Shown: piece by piece, positions 45,137 to 52,357 of the stretch | Numbering within the stretch: position 1 is the stretch's first letter | How the letters are laid out: each line of letters begins with the position of its first letter | From: Gemmatimonadota bacterium | Lineage (GTDB): Bacteria; Gemmatimonadota; Gemmatimonadetes; Longimicrobiales; Gaopeijiaceae | Length of the DNA stretch: 64,000 nt | Assembly: GCA_022827345.1 (NCBI GenBank) | Contig: JAJDTB010000065.1 | Span: 50,024 to 114,023, forward strand | Direction: 5' to 3' | Position numbers and translations under genes: made by a program | Notes under the pieces: generated by a model | The model's database searches: none | Told to the model about the DNA's origin: nothing | Seen by the model: the letters and a program-made list of their open reading frames with translations, nothing else

Positions 45137-46905
45137 CGTACCATCACCCAGCCGGACCGGACGGTGCCACCCTTGTCCGATTCGGCCATCACCCGCACGG
45201 CGCGCTCGCCGCCCGTCGCGCGCACCACCCACGTCACCGTGTGGGACGCTTCAGTCGCGGCCTCAAGAAACGGGTTAGACCCCGCGAGGTGCGGGATCAC
45301 CGTGCGGCTGCGGCCCTCCACGATCTCGAGCCCGGGATGCGTCAGGGTCACGGCCGGCGCGCGGACCACCTGGCGGTCGATGCTGCCGTCGGGACGCTCG
45401 CGCCCCACCGCGCCCCGATCGGTCACGCTCGTGGGCAGGAACCCCGTGTTGGTCACCGTCACGGCGACCCGGAAGGTCCCGTCGCCCAGCGCCGTCACCG
45501 CCGGGTCGCTCACCTCGATCAGCGGGCCCTGCTCGGCCAGGTACAGGATCCAGTGCAGCTGCTGCTCCGTCTCGGCCTCCAGAAACTCCGGCGGCGGGTT
45601 CTGTCCCCAGAACTTCGAGTGCCAGCCCCCGATCTCGACGGCGCCCAGCTGCGGGTGGTCATGCGGCGTCCAGTCCGAGAAGTAGCGGCCGCCCAGTTCC
45701 TCGTCGTTGAAACGGTGCTGTTCGGCCTCGCTGATCTCGCCGTCGCCGTCGAAATCGGTCACCCACGCCTCGGGGCCGGGCGAGAACTCCGGGACCCATC
45801 CGACTATGCCGTGGTCCCAATAGCCCCACGAGATGAGCGTCCCGTAGCGGTGCTCGGTGGGGTGCGTGGCGCTCGGGACCACCGGGCGGCCGGTCGAACG
45901 CGTGTACTCCTCGCCGAGGTGGATGATCAGCGACAGGTCGATCTGCGGGAACAGCGACGGGGCGGACGCCGACGGGAGCCGGTAGACGAAGCCGCCCGAG
46001 GTGTGCCCGTGCACGATCCCCGTGATGTTGCGGTGCGCGTTGATGAACTCCGCCGCGGCGCGCGTCTCGGGCTCGGACAGCGGGTAGTCCCCGGCGCCGG
46101 TCTGCAGGTGCACGCGCTCCCAGTTGCGCGGGAAGTTGCGGTTCATGTCGAGGCCGCCGAGGCCGTCCTCGTTGATCGTGCCGTCGCCGTCGTTGTCGAC
46201 GCCCTCGCGCATGGTCGAGAAACGGAGGCCGGCGCGCTGCATCTCTGGGTCGCGCAGCATGATGCGGTCGTCGTCCGGATCGGCCACCCAGATGCCGTCC
46301 GGGTCGGGGATGCGCATCTGCGTGATCCAGCCGTTGCCGTCGAGGTCCTCGGGGGGGTCCTCGTCGGCGGTGCCGTCCTCGTCGTCGTCGAAGGGGTGGG
46401 GGGTGCTGCGCAGGAACTGATCGTCGATGAGCGCGAGGTCGGAGCCGTCGGGGTTGAACTTGGGGCGCACGTAGAAGGCGCGGCTGTCGAGGAGGGCGGT
46501 GACGCGGGGGTCGTTGCCGTAGCCGTTCAGGAGGTGGCCAATCACGTGCGTCGCCACCGCCGAGCCGGTGAGCTCGCCGGCGTGGATGCCGCCGTCGACG
46601 TAAAGGGCGGGCTTGTCGGCGGCGGGGCCGGTCGCCTCGTTGGTGATGGTGATCAGCATGAGGGGCTGGCCATGGAAGCTCTCGCCGACCTGGTCGAGCT
46701 CGGTCAGCTCCGGGTACAGGGCGTGAAACTCGCGCAGGATCTGGTTGGTCTCGGCAGCCGTGTAGAAGCGGTTCCAGTCGACGTCGCCGGCGGGCGAGAC
46801 GAGGCTGGAGGACTGGGCGGCGGCGGGGGCGGGAGCGCCGGCGAAGGCTGCGGCCGCGAGTCCGGTCAGGAGCAGGCCGGCGGGGTGTCGGGTGCGTCGG
46901 TGCAT
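45133..46905 (-). CDS. secreted M14 zinc carboxypeptidase with Ca-binding-like loops
   Basis: 590 residues from the ATG at 46905 with GAGAGG upstream and a signal peptide ending APAAAQ. The zinc site is His108 and Glu111 (GGIHAGE), with the third ligand in VHGHTSGG (His299 or 301). The family's NPDG and LDMNRNFPRNW blocks are present. Unusual are four acidic loops resembling EF-hand or dockerin calcium sites: residues 173-182, 187-193, 237-248 (DNDGDGTINEDG) and 384-395 (DFDGDGEISEAE). A beta-sandwich follows the catalytic domain (residues ~475-590). It removes C-terminal residues from peptides or peptidoglycan stems. It is in an operon with M24 downstream and the cytochrome upstream. Confidence 0.88.
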   Translation of the reverse strand: MHRRTRHPAGLLLTGLAAAAFAGAPAPAAAQSSSLVSPAGDVDWNRFYTAAETNQILREFHALYPELTELDQVGESFHGQPLMLITITNEATGPAADKPALYVDGGIHAGELTGSAVATHVIGHLLNGYGNDPRVTALLDSRAFYVRPKFNPDGSDLALIDDQFLRSTPHPFDDDEDGTADEDPPEDLDGNGWITQMRIPDPDGIWVADPDDDRIMLRDPEMQRAGLRFSTMREGVDNDGDGTINEDGLGGLDMNRNFPRNWERVHLQTGAGDYPLSEPETRAAAEFINAHRNITGIVHGHTSGGFVYRLPSASAPSLFPQIDLSLIIHLGEEYTRSTGRPVVPSATHPTEHRYGTLISWGYWDHGIVGWVPEFSPGPEAWVTDFDGDGEISEAEQHRFNDEELGGRYFSDWTPHDHPQLGAVEIGGWHSKFWGQNPPPEFLEAETEQQLHWILYLAEQGPLIEVSDPAVTALGDGTFRVAVTVTNTGFLPTSVTDRGAVGRERPDGSIDRQVVRAPAVTLTHPGLEIVEGRSRTVIPHLAGSNPFLEAATEASHTVTWVVRATGGERAVRVMAESDKGGTVRSGWVMVR

Positions 46906-46913
46906 CGTTCCTC

Positions 46914-47477
46914 TCAGGAGGGTGTCCAGATGATCCAGTAGTCGTCGATCGAGTCGTCGTCGGTGGCCAGCTCGCTCGGCCCGGGCGGCAGGCCGTTGAG
47001 CTGGAAGATATAGGTCAGGGCGTCGGTCACCTGCTCGCGGGTCAGGCTGCCCGGGTTGCCGTGGGGCATCCGCTCGTAGATCCAGTACCAGAGGCGGAAG
47101 ACCGAGGCTTCCTCCCATCGCTCCAGGAACGCGGGCTGGGTCCAGTCGGCGGGCTCGTGGCATTCGGTGCAGATCTGCTCGTAGACCTGGCGTCCGCGCG
47201 CCGCCTGCGCCTCGGTGTAGATCCCGTGGGTGGTGTTGGGCTCGTCGGCCCTGGATCGGGGTGCGGCCGCAGCCTCGGGTGCGGGGGCAGCCTCGGGTTC
47301 GGCGGCGGGTTCGGGTGCAGACGTCGGGGCAGGGGATCCGGCCTGGCAGGTGGAGGAAACAAGCGCGACCGCGACGGATGCTGCCGCGAACCCGGCCCGA
47401 GAGCGGGTGGCCGCCTCAGACCAGCGCGAAGGAAAACGAAGGAAGCTGATCGGCTTCGGCCTCGTACGTGGTTCCAA
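46914..47477 (-). CDS. exported single-haem cytochrome c-like protein
   Basis: One CxxCH haem site (ICTECHEPADW) sits in a cytochrome-c-like context: YTEAQAARGRQVYEQ before it and LTREQVTDALTYIFQLNGLPPG after, with MPHGNPG as a probable methionine ligand. The N-terminus has a hydrophobic run ending VSSTC, a likely lipobox, then a Pro/Ala/Glu-rich linker. No ATG fits well; a TTG at 47477 has GGAGG six bases upstream and gives 187 residues. The alternative ATG at 47546 would overlap the upstream hydratase by 131 bp. It may shuttle electrons in the periplasm. Confidence 0.75.
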   Translation of the reverse strand: MEPRTRPKPISFLRFPSRWSEAATRSRAGFAAASVAVALVSSTCQAGSPAPTSAPEPAAEPEAAPAPEAAAAPRSRADEPNTTHGIYTEAQAARGRQVYEQICTECHEPADWTQPAFLERWEEASVFRLWYWIYERMPHGNPGSLTREQVTDALTYIFQLNGLPPGPSELATDDDSIDDYWIIWTPS

Positions 47478-48279
47478 TCGTCGCCTCCACAAGGGGGGTG
47501 AGCGTTCCGGTCGAGACAAGGTAACCTGCGCCACCATCGCCGCCACGCTTCGAGCCCCCGGTCACGCCGTAGCCGGCGGTACGCTCCGCAAGCGGTCCGT
47601 ACAGCTCCGCGAGCACATTGGCCGGCCCATCGAGGACCGCCCGCCCCTTGCCCGCGGCCAGGCGCTCGCCACTCGCCGAGAGGGAGACCACGACATCGCG
47701 CAGGGCCTCGACCGCGTCCGCCGACACGGGCTGAACGCGCGGGCCGATCACCAACCCGGCGTGCAGCCCGAAATCCGCGACCGCGTCGGCGGGGTGCAGC
47801 CGCCAGCCCGCGTAGTGGCAGTCCACCAGCTCTGCGCCCAGCGCGACCCAGTCCGGCATCGGGTGCCGCCCCGCCGTCGTGGCGGGCCCGTCGAAACCGA
47901 ATACCACCTCAACCTCGATCATGAGCGCGGCGCGGCGCCCGGCGGGGACAGGCGGCGGCTCCCGGTTCCGCGCCCCTGTGGAGCCGGTACCCACATCGAA
48001 CACCGTCTCGTCGTAAACCGGCCCGACGATAGGCTGGTCAAGTCCCCACTTCGACCAGATCTCCCGGTTGGTAAACCCGACCTTCCACCCCTTCCAGCGC
48101 CAGCCCTGCCGGATGCGACGCCGGGCGATCAGAGCGCCGATGTGGTAGGCTTCATCGAGCGTCAATCCGTCGGTGATCGAAGGTAGCTCGACCAGGACTC
48201 CCTTCGCCTGGGCGTGAAGGAGGGAGTCCGCCAGAGCGTAGTGGCCAGTCAGTGGCGCGGTATCGCGTAGCCGGGTCAT
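47416..48279 (-). CDS. 2-keto-4-pentenoate hydratase / fumarylacetoacetate hydrolase-family protein
   Basis: 287 residues. It follows the 2-oxopent-4-enoate hydratase pattern: LDEAYHIGALIARRRIRQGWRWKGWKVGFTN near residues 40-70, ALMIEVEVVFGF with acidic metal ligands near 125, LGAELVDCHYAGW near 150, and DFGLHAGLVIGP. Hydratases of this family add water to 2-hydroxy-dienoates in aromatic meta-cleavage pathways and need Mg2+ or Mn2+. No other aromatic-degradation gene is visible, so the pathway is uncertain. Its 3' end overlaps the proposed start of the cytochrome gene. Confidence 0.8.
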   Translation of the reverse strand: MTRLRDTAPLTGHYALADSLLHAQAKGVLVELPSITDGLTLDEAYHIGALIARRRIRQGWRWKGWKVGFTNREIWSKWGLDQPIVGPVYDETVFDVGTGSTGARNREPPPVPAGRRAALMIEVEVVFGFDGPATTAGRHPMPDWVALGAELVDCHYAGWRLHPADAVADFGLHAGLVIGPRVQPVSADAVEALRDVVVSLSASGERLAAGKGRAVLDGPANVLAELYGPLAERTAGYGVTGGSKRGGDGGAGYLVSTGTLTPLVEATIGTTYEAEADQLPSFSFALV

Positions 48280-48331
48280 TGGTGAAAGTTGAGCGCCATG
48301 GCACTCGTCGACAACAACAGAGAGGATCGGA

Positions 48332-48706
48332 ATGGACGCGTTTCTGGAGCTGTTTTCCTTCGACGGACGGGCGAACCGGGCCCGCTACTTCTGGCATGTG
48401 GTACTGGACGACCTGGTGGTCGTCACCATGGCCGGAATGACGGTGTTCATGGGGATGTTCACCTCGCTGGTTACCATTCCCCTCTTCGGGGTCGGGCTGG
48501 CGGCTGCCTGGGCGGCCCTGGCGATCACGGTGAAGCGGCTTCACGACCTCGGTCGGCCGGGGTGGCACGTGTTGCTCTTCATGATCCCTCTGTACAACAT
48601 CTATCTGGCCATTGTTCTCTTCGTGGTCGAAGGTACGGTCGGCGACAACCAGTACGGACCGGATCCGCTGGGCGGGCCCTACGGGACGCATCGCCAACTG
48701 ACCTGA
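48332..48706 (+). CDS. DUF805 small membrane protein
   Basis: 124 residues with three or four hydrophobic segments. The family signature is clear: an N-terminal LELFSFDGRANRARYFWHVVL, an internal ITVKRLHDLGRPGWHVLLFMIPLYNIYLAIVLF, and a C-terminal GTVGDNQYGPDPLG. DUF805 proteins (E. coli YhaH/YhaI-like) are inner-membrane proteins of unknown function. It lies directly upstream of the valine tRNA and is probably a separate unit. Confidence 0.85.
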   Translation: MDAFLELFSFDGRANRARYFWHVVLDDLVVVTMAGMTVFMGMFTSLVTIPLFGVGLAAAWAALAITVKRLHDLGRPGWHVLLFMIPLYNIYLAIVLFVVEGTVGDNQYGPDPLGGPYGTHRQLT

Positions 48707-48711
48707 CCTCG

Positions 48712-48786
48712 GGGCGCTTAGCTCAGTTGGTTCAGAGCGCCTGCCTTACAAGCAGGAGGTCGCTGGTTCGAATCCAGCAGCGCCCA
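48712..48786 (+). tRNA. tRNA-Val (anticodon UAC)
   Basis: The acceptor stem GGGCGCT (48712-48718) pairs with AGCGCCC (48779-48785), and the discriminator A is at 48786. The D arm contains AGCTCAGTTGGTTCAGAGC. The anticodon stem CCTGC/GCAGG encloses the loop CTTACAA, giving anticodon TAC. The T arm is GCTGG-TTCGAAT-CCAGC. The CCA end is not encoded (ATTG follows), so it must be added after transcription. It reads valine codons GUA and, with wobble modification, others. Confidence 0.95.
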
Positions 48787-48867
48787 TTGTGACCGGAACT
48801 TCCAGAGCCTTGGCCGGGTTCTATATTCAGTATAAGCCACATTCCCTACTCTAGCAGGTGACTTCCG

Positions 48868-50337
48868 ATGTCAAGTGCCGTCCGCGCCCGGTTGTCCCTA
48901 CTGGTCAGCGTGCTTTTGCTCGCCTCCTGTGGCGACGACGACGAGTCTCCCGTCGCGCCGCCGCCTCCGCCACCCCCACGCCCCCAGGAACCCAACCAGC
49001 TGCCGACCGCCGGATTCACCATCGACGTGGACCGCGGACAAGCCCCGCTGGACGTCACCTTCGACGCGTCCCCGTCCAGCGACCCGGACGGCAGCCTCGT
49101 CTCCTACAGCTGGGATTTCGGAGACGGCGGCACCGCGGCCGGTGCGCAAGTCACGCACACCTACGACGGCGCCGGTGTGTTCGAGGTCAAGTTGACGGTC
49201 AGGGACGATCGGGACGGAGAGGCGTCGGCAACCGGCGACGTGACCGTGGCGAGCGCCGCCGGAAGCGGCCCCAACGTCATTCAGGGAACGGTCTGGTTCG
49301 ACCGCAACCAGGACGAAGCCATCGACGAGGGCGAGCGTGTCCTGGAGGGCTTCAAGGTCTTTCTCGACCTCGACGCCGATGGCGCCTACGACAACGGCGA
49401 ACCGCTCACCTTCACCGCGGCCGACGGCACCTACGAGTTCGCCGGCCTCGACGCAGGCCGCAACTACCCGGTCTCCCAGATCCTCGACTTCGGCTGGAGC
49501 AGCACCTTTGCCGGACCCGCGGCGCAAGGGGCGGGTGCGCTTCCACCGGACGTCGCAGCGATCGTCAACGGGGATGACGCGGACATCGAGGACTTCCCCT
49601 TCCAGGCCGCGCTGATGGTCCCCGGCACCGATTTCCAGTTCTGCGGGGGCACTCTGATCAACAGCCGCTACCTGCTGACTGCGGCGCACTGTGTGTTCGG
49701 GGCTCCGGCGAACGAGATCGAGGTTCTGCTCGGCAGCGCCGACCTGACTTCAGGGGGTGAGCGGGTGAATGTACAGGCCGTTCGCTCCCACCCCGAGTTC
49801 GGCCAGACCATCGACTATGATGTAGCCCTCTTGCGCCTGGAGGGATCGCATCTGCGTCCGCGGGTTTACCTGCAGAAGCCGGACCAGCCCGAGTATTCGA
49901 TGCCCGGCGACACGTCCACGGCGATCGGGTGGGGGCAGATAGGCGAGGGCACGGATGGCATGGATACCGATATCCTGCAACGGACCAACCTGCCCATAAT
50001 CACAAACGAGCGGTGCGGCCTGGTGGCCGGATTCCTGGCTGGCAGCATTACGGACCGGGTGATCTGCGCCGGAGAGGAGCGGCTTGGGCGCGGTGTCTGT
50101 TTCGGCGACAGCGGCGGTCCGCTGCTGGTCCCCTACGAGGAGTCATGGATCGAGATCGGTGTTTCCAGCTTCCTGGTCAACAGGGACCAGTGCGGCAACA
50201 TCCCCACCGCATTCGCGCGGGTCTCCGAACTGTACAACTACATCGTCGCCGTGGCGCGGATCGAGGATTCGCTGGCGCACGAGGTCGGCTGGAGCGAGGG
50301 GACGACGGCGCGGGTGGATTTCGGCAACTTCCACTAA
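48868..50337 (+). CDS. surface lipoprotein with PKD domain, SdrD-B-like domain and trypsin-fold (S1) protease
   Basis: 489 residues, with the start at ATG 48868 and a lipobox LLLASC followed by a proline-rich spacer. Residues ~45-130 form a PKD domain (SYSWDFGDGGTAAGA, HTYDGAGVFEVKLTV). Residues ~140-215 resemble an SdrD B/Cna-like domain (GTVWFDRNQDEAIDEGE). The S1 protease has His274 (TAAHC), Asp318 (YDVALL) and Ser415 (GDSGGP). The position equivalent to chymotrypsin 189 is Gly, not Asp, so trypsin-like preference is unlikely; small or aromatic P1 residues are more plausible. The propeptide cleavage site is not obvious: IVNGDDADIEDFPFQAAL begins the catalytic domain. Confidence 0.9.
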   Translation: MSSAVRARLSLLVSVLLLASCGDDDESPVAPPPPPPPRPQEPNQLPTAGFTIDVDRGQAPLDVTFDASPSSDPDGSLVSYSWDFGDGGTAAGAQVTHTYDGAGVFEVKLTVRDDRDGEASATGDVTVASAAGSGPNVIQGTVWFDRNQDEAIDEGERVLEGFKVFLDLDADGAYDNGEPLTFTAADGTYEFAGLDAGRNYPVSQILDFGWSSTFAGPAAQGAGALPPDVAAIVNGDDADIEDFPFQAALMVPGTDFQFCGGTLINSRYLLTAAHCVFGAPANEIEVLLGSADLTSGGERVNVQAVRSHPEFGQTIDYDVALLRLEGSHLRPRVYLQKPDQPEYSMPGDTSTAIGWGQIGEGTDGMDTDILQRTNLPIITNERCGLVAGFLAGSITDRVICAGEERLGRGVCFGDSGGPLLVPYEESWIEIGVSSFLVNRDQCGNIPTAFARVSELYNYIVAVARIEDSLAHEVGWSEGTTARVDFGNFH

Positions 50338-50408
50338 ACAGCGGATCCGAGTCGATCCCCGGCGCATCGGTGCCAGGGTGCCGGAAACGGCCCCTTCAAT
50401 CGTTAGTA

Positions 50409-50447
50409 TGTAATATTTACATTACATAATGTAAACTCGCCATTACA
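50409..50447. repeat. tandem double-palindrome element, copy C
   Basis: TGTAATATTTACATTACA (50409-50426), TAA, TGTAAACTCGCCATTACA (50430-50447). Layout 18-3-18 as in copies A and B. It sits in the 125-bp gap between convergent stop codons (S1 protease and creatininase). Confidence 0.8.
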
Positions 50448-50462
50448 TTTGCCAATCGGAAC

Positions 50463-51326
50463 TCACCGTCCCGCTCCCGCCAACACCTGCCGGATCGCCG
50501 CCACCGTCGCCTCCGTCCGGAACTCGATCAGCCTCCGTCCGTGCTCCAGCGTCTGCTCCACGGGCAGGATGCTGATCCCGTTGATCGACGCCTTGCCCGC
50601 ATCGATCCGCTGCTGGAGCCGGACGAACTCGGGGTCGTCGTGCATGATGATCGAGGTGATGTAGTAGTCGTCGTGGAGCCCCTCGAGGCGGGGATCTTCG
50701 TCGATGCCGAGCACGTCGCGCTGATAGGTCAGCACGTCGCCGTAGTTGTAGTACTCGGGGATGTGCGCGATCAGGATGTCGTCGCCCGCCCAGGCTGCCG
50801 ACAGCTCGTCGGCGACCGCCGTCATGCCGCGCAGGTTCCCGCCGCTGTCGCCCATGATGAAGATGCGGGTGAAGCCCTGCGCCTTCAGGCTCGTTGCCAT
50901 GTCGCGCAGCACGGCCATGAAGGTCTCCTGCGAAAGGCGGATGCCCCCCGGGGTGGAGGCGCGCTCGGGGTCGCCGGGCTCGATGGTGACGATGGGTGCG
51001 ACGAGGGTGTTGCCGAGCCGCCGCGCGATTGACTCGCCCATGACGCGCAGCACGTGGTTGTGCTTGCCCGTCGTGAGGTAGGGACCGTTCTCCTCGATCC
51101 CGCCCGTCAGGATGAGGGCCGTGTTCGTGCCGGCGGCGAGAAGGTCGCGGACCTCGAGCATCGTGAGCTCCTCGATCCACACGTTGTCGACCGCCTCGAT
51201 CGGGCGGGGGAAGGTCGCCATGTCCTTCATCCCGTCGCGCTGGGCGAGGAGGGGGGCGGGCTGCAGGGCGAAGGCGGCGAGGGCGGTGGTCAGGCAGGCG
51301 AAAGCGGGGAGTGTGTGTCGCATCAT
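50463..51326 (-). CDS. exported creatininase-family hydrolase
   Basis: 287 residues from the ATG at 51326, with a signal peptide ending PAPLLAQ. The creatininase fold is recognised from VWIEELTMLEVRDLLAAGTNTALILTGGIEENGPYLTTGKHNHV, GGIRLSQETFMAVLRDMA, FIMGDSGGN and the later HDDYYITS. Typical family members use two metals with His and Asp ligands in a GSxEQHGPHLP motif; here the motif is GIEENGPYLTTGKH, so ligands differ. Creatininases act on cyclic amides, and related proteins on formamides. It is the last gene of a likely three-gene unit with the K+ channel and the beta-lactamase-like gene. Confidence 0.78.
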   Translation of the reverse strand: MMRHTLPAFACLTTALAAFALQPAPLLAQRDGMKDMATFPRPIEAVDNVWIEELTMLEVRDLLAAGTNTALILTGGIEENGPYLTTGKHNHVLRVMGESIARRLGNTLVAPIVTIEPGDPERASTPGGIRLSQETFMAVLRDMATSLKAQGFTRIFIMGDSGGNLRGMTAVADELSAAWAGDDILIAHIPEYYNYGDVLTYQRDVLGIDEDPRLEGLHDDYYITSIIMHDDPEFVRLQQRIDAGKASINGISILPVEQTLEHGRRLIEFRTEATVAAIRQVLAGAGR

Positions 51327-51336
51327 GGTTCCGGTC

Positions 51337-52350
51337 TCAGGTGACATAGCCGTGGAGCTGGCGGATCTGGTCCTCGTCGCCGAGGACGATGACGTCGTCT
51401 CCGGCGCCGAGTTCGGTGGCCGCATCGGGGTTGAAGCGAATGTCCCCGGCGTCGCTGTCCCGCTTGTGGATGGCGATCACCAGCAGGCCCGTTTCCGCCT
51501 GGATACCCGCTTCGGCGAGGGTCTTGCCGACGAGCGGCGAGGCCGCGCCGATCGTGGCGTGGTCCACCCGTCGCGAGAGGTGGCGGCCGGGCGCCGTGAC
51601 GTCGAGGATCGACGCGACGGACGGTCGCACCAAAACCGAAGCGACCCACACCGCGCCTGTCACGTTCGGGCTGACCACGTGGTTTGCGCCGGCCCGGTAC
51701 ATCTTCGCGGTGGCAGGCTTGCCCTCCGCCCGGGCCACGACGACGAGATCGGGGTTCAGGTGCCGCGCCGAGAGGCACACGTACAGGTTGTCGGTGTCCG
51801 CCGAAAGGCAGGTGACGAGTCCCTTTGCCCGCTCTACCCCGGCCTCCCGCAGCACCCGGTCCCGGGTCGCGTCGTCGGAAACGATGAGCACCTCCGGGGA
51901 TACCCGTCGCAGCGCCTGCCTGGCCTCCTCGTCGCGCTCGACAACGACGAACTCCTGCCCGGCCTGCTCGAGTTCGTGGACGATCTGGAGTCCCATCCTT
52001 CCGCCGCCGCACACGATGATGTGGTCCCTGATCTTCTTCAGCCTCTTCATGGTCTTGCGTCTCACATAGTTGTTGCCGAGGTCCATCCGCACCATCGAAG
52101 CGGTCACCAGGGCGAACCACATCCCGAGCCCGGTGATGCCGCCGATCAAAAGGAAGCTCGTGAACCAGCGGCCCGTGTTGCTCAGGGCGTGGACCTCGTG
52201 GAAACCGACGGCAGTGATCGTGATCACCGTCATGTACAGGGCGTCGTCCCAGGTCCAGCCCTCGATTACCCTGTATCCGACCGTGCCGCCGACGATCAGG
52301 AGTACGAAGAAGACGGCGACGACCAGCACCTCCGTACGGCGGAAGATCAC
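51337..52350 (-). CDS. potassium channel protein with TrkA-N (RCK) cytosolic domain
   Basis: 337 residues from a GTG at 52350. Two membrane helices (residues ~8-25 and ~65-88) flank a pore loop DALYMTVITITAVGFHEV. The selectivity filter is TAVGFHEV rather than the canonical TVGYGD, but variants of this kind occur in two-helix bacterial channels. Residues ~110-230 are an RCK/TrkA-N Rossmann domain (HIIVCGGGRMGLQIVHELEQAG), and ~255-337 a TrkA-C domain. It should form tetrameric K+ channels gated by a nucleotide or ion ligand. It starts 7 bp after the beta-lactamase-like gene. Confidence 0.87.
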   Translation of the reverse strand: MIFRRTEVLVVAVFFVLLIVGGTVGYRVIEGWTWDDALYMTVITITAVGFHEVHALSNTGRWFTSFLLIGGITGLGMWFALVTASMVRMDLGNNYVRRKTMKRLKKIRDHIIVCGGGRMGLQIVHELEQAGQEFVVVERDEEARQALRRVSPEVLIVSDDATRDRVLREAGVERAKGLVTCLSADTDNLYVCLSARHLNPDLVVVARAEGKPATAKMYRAGANHVVSPNVTGAVWVASVLVRPSVASILDVTAPGRHLSRRVDHATIGAASPLVGKTLAEAGIQAETGLLVIAIHKRDSDAGDIRFNPDAATELGAGDDVIVLGDEDQIRQLHGYVT

Positions 52351-52357
52351 GGGCGCT

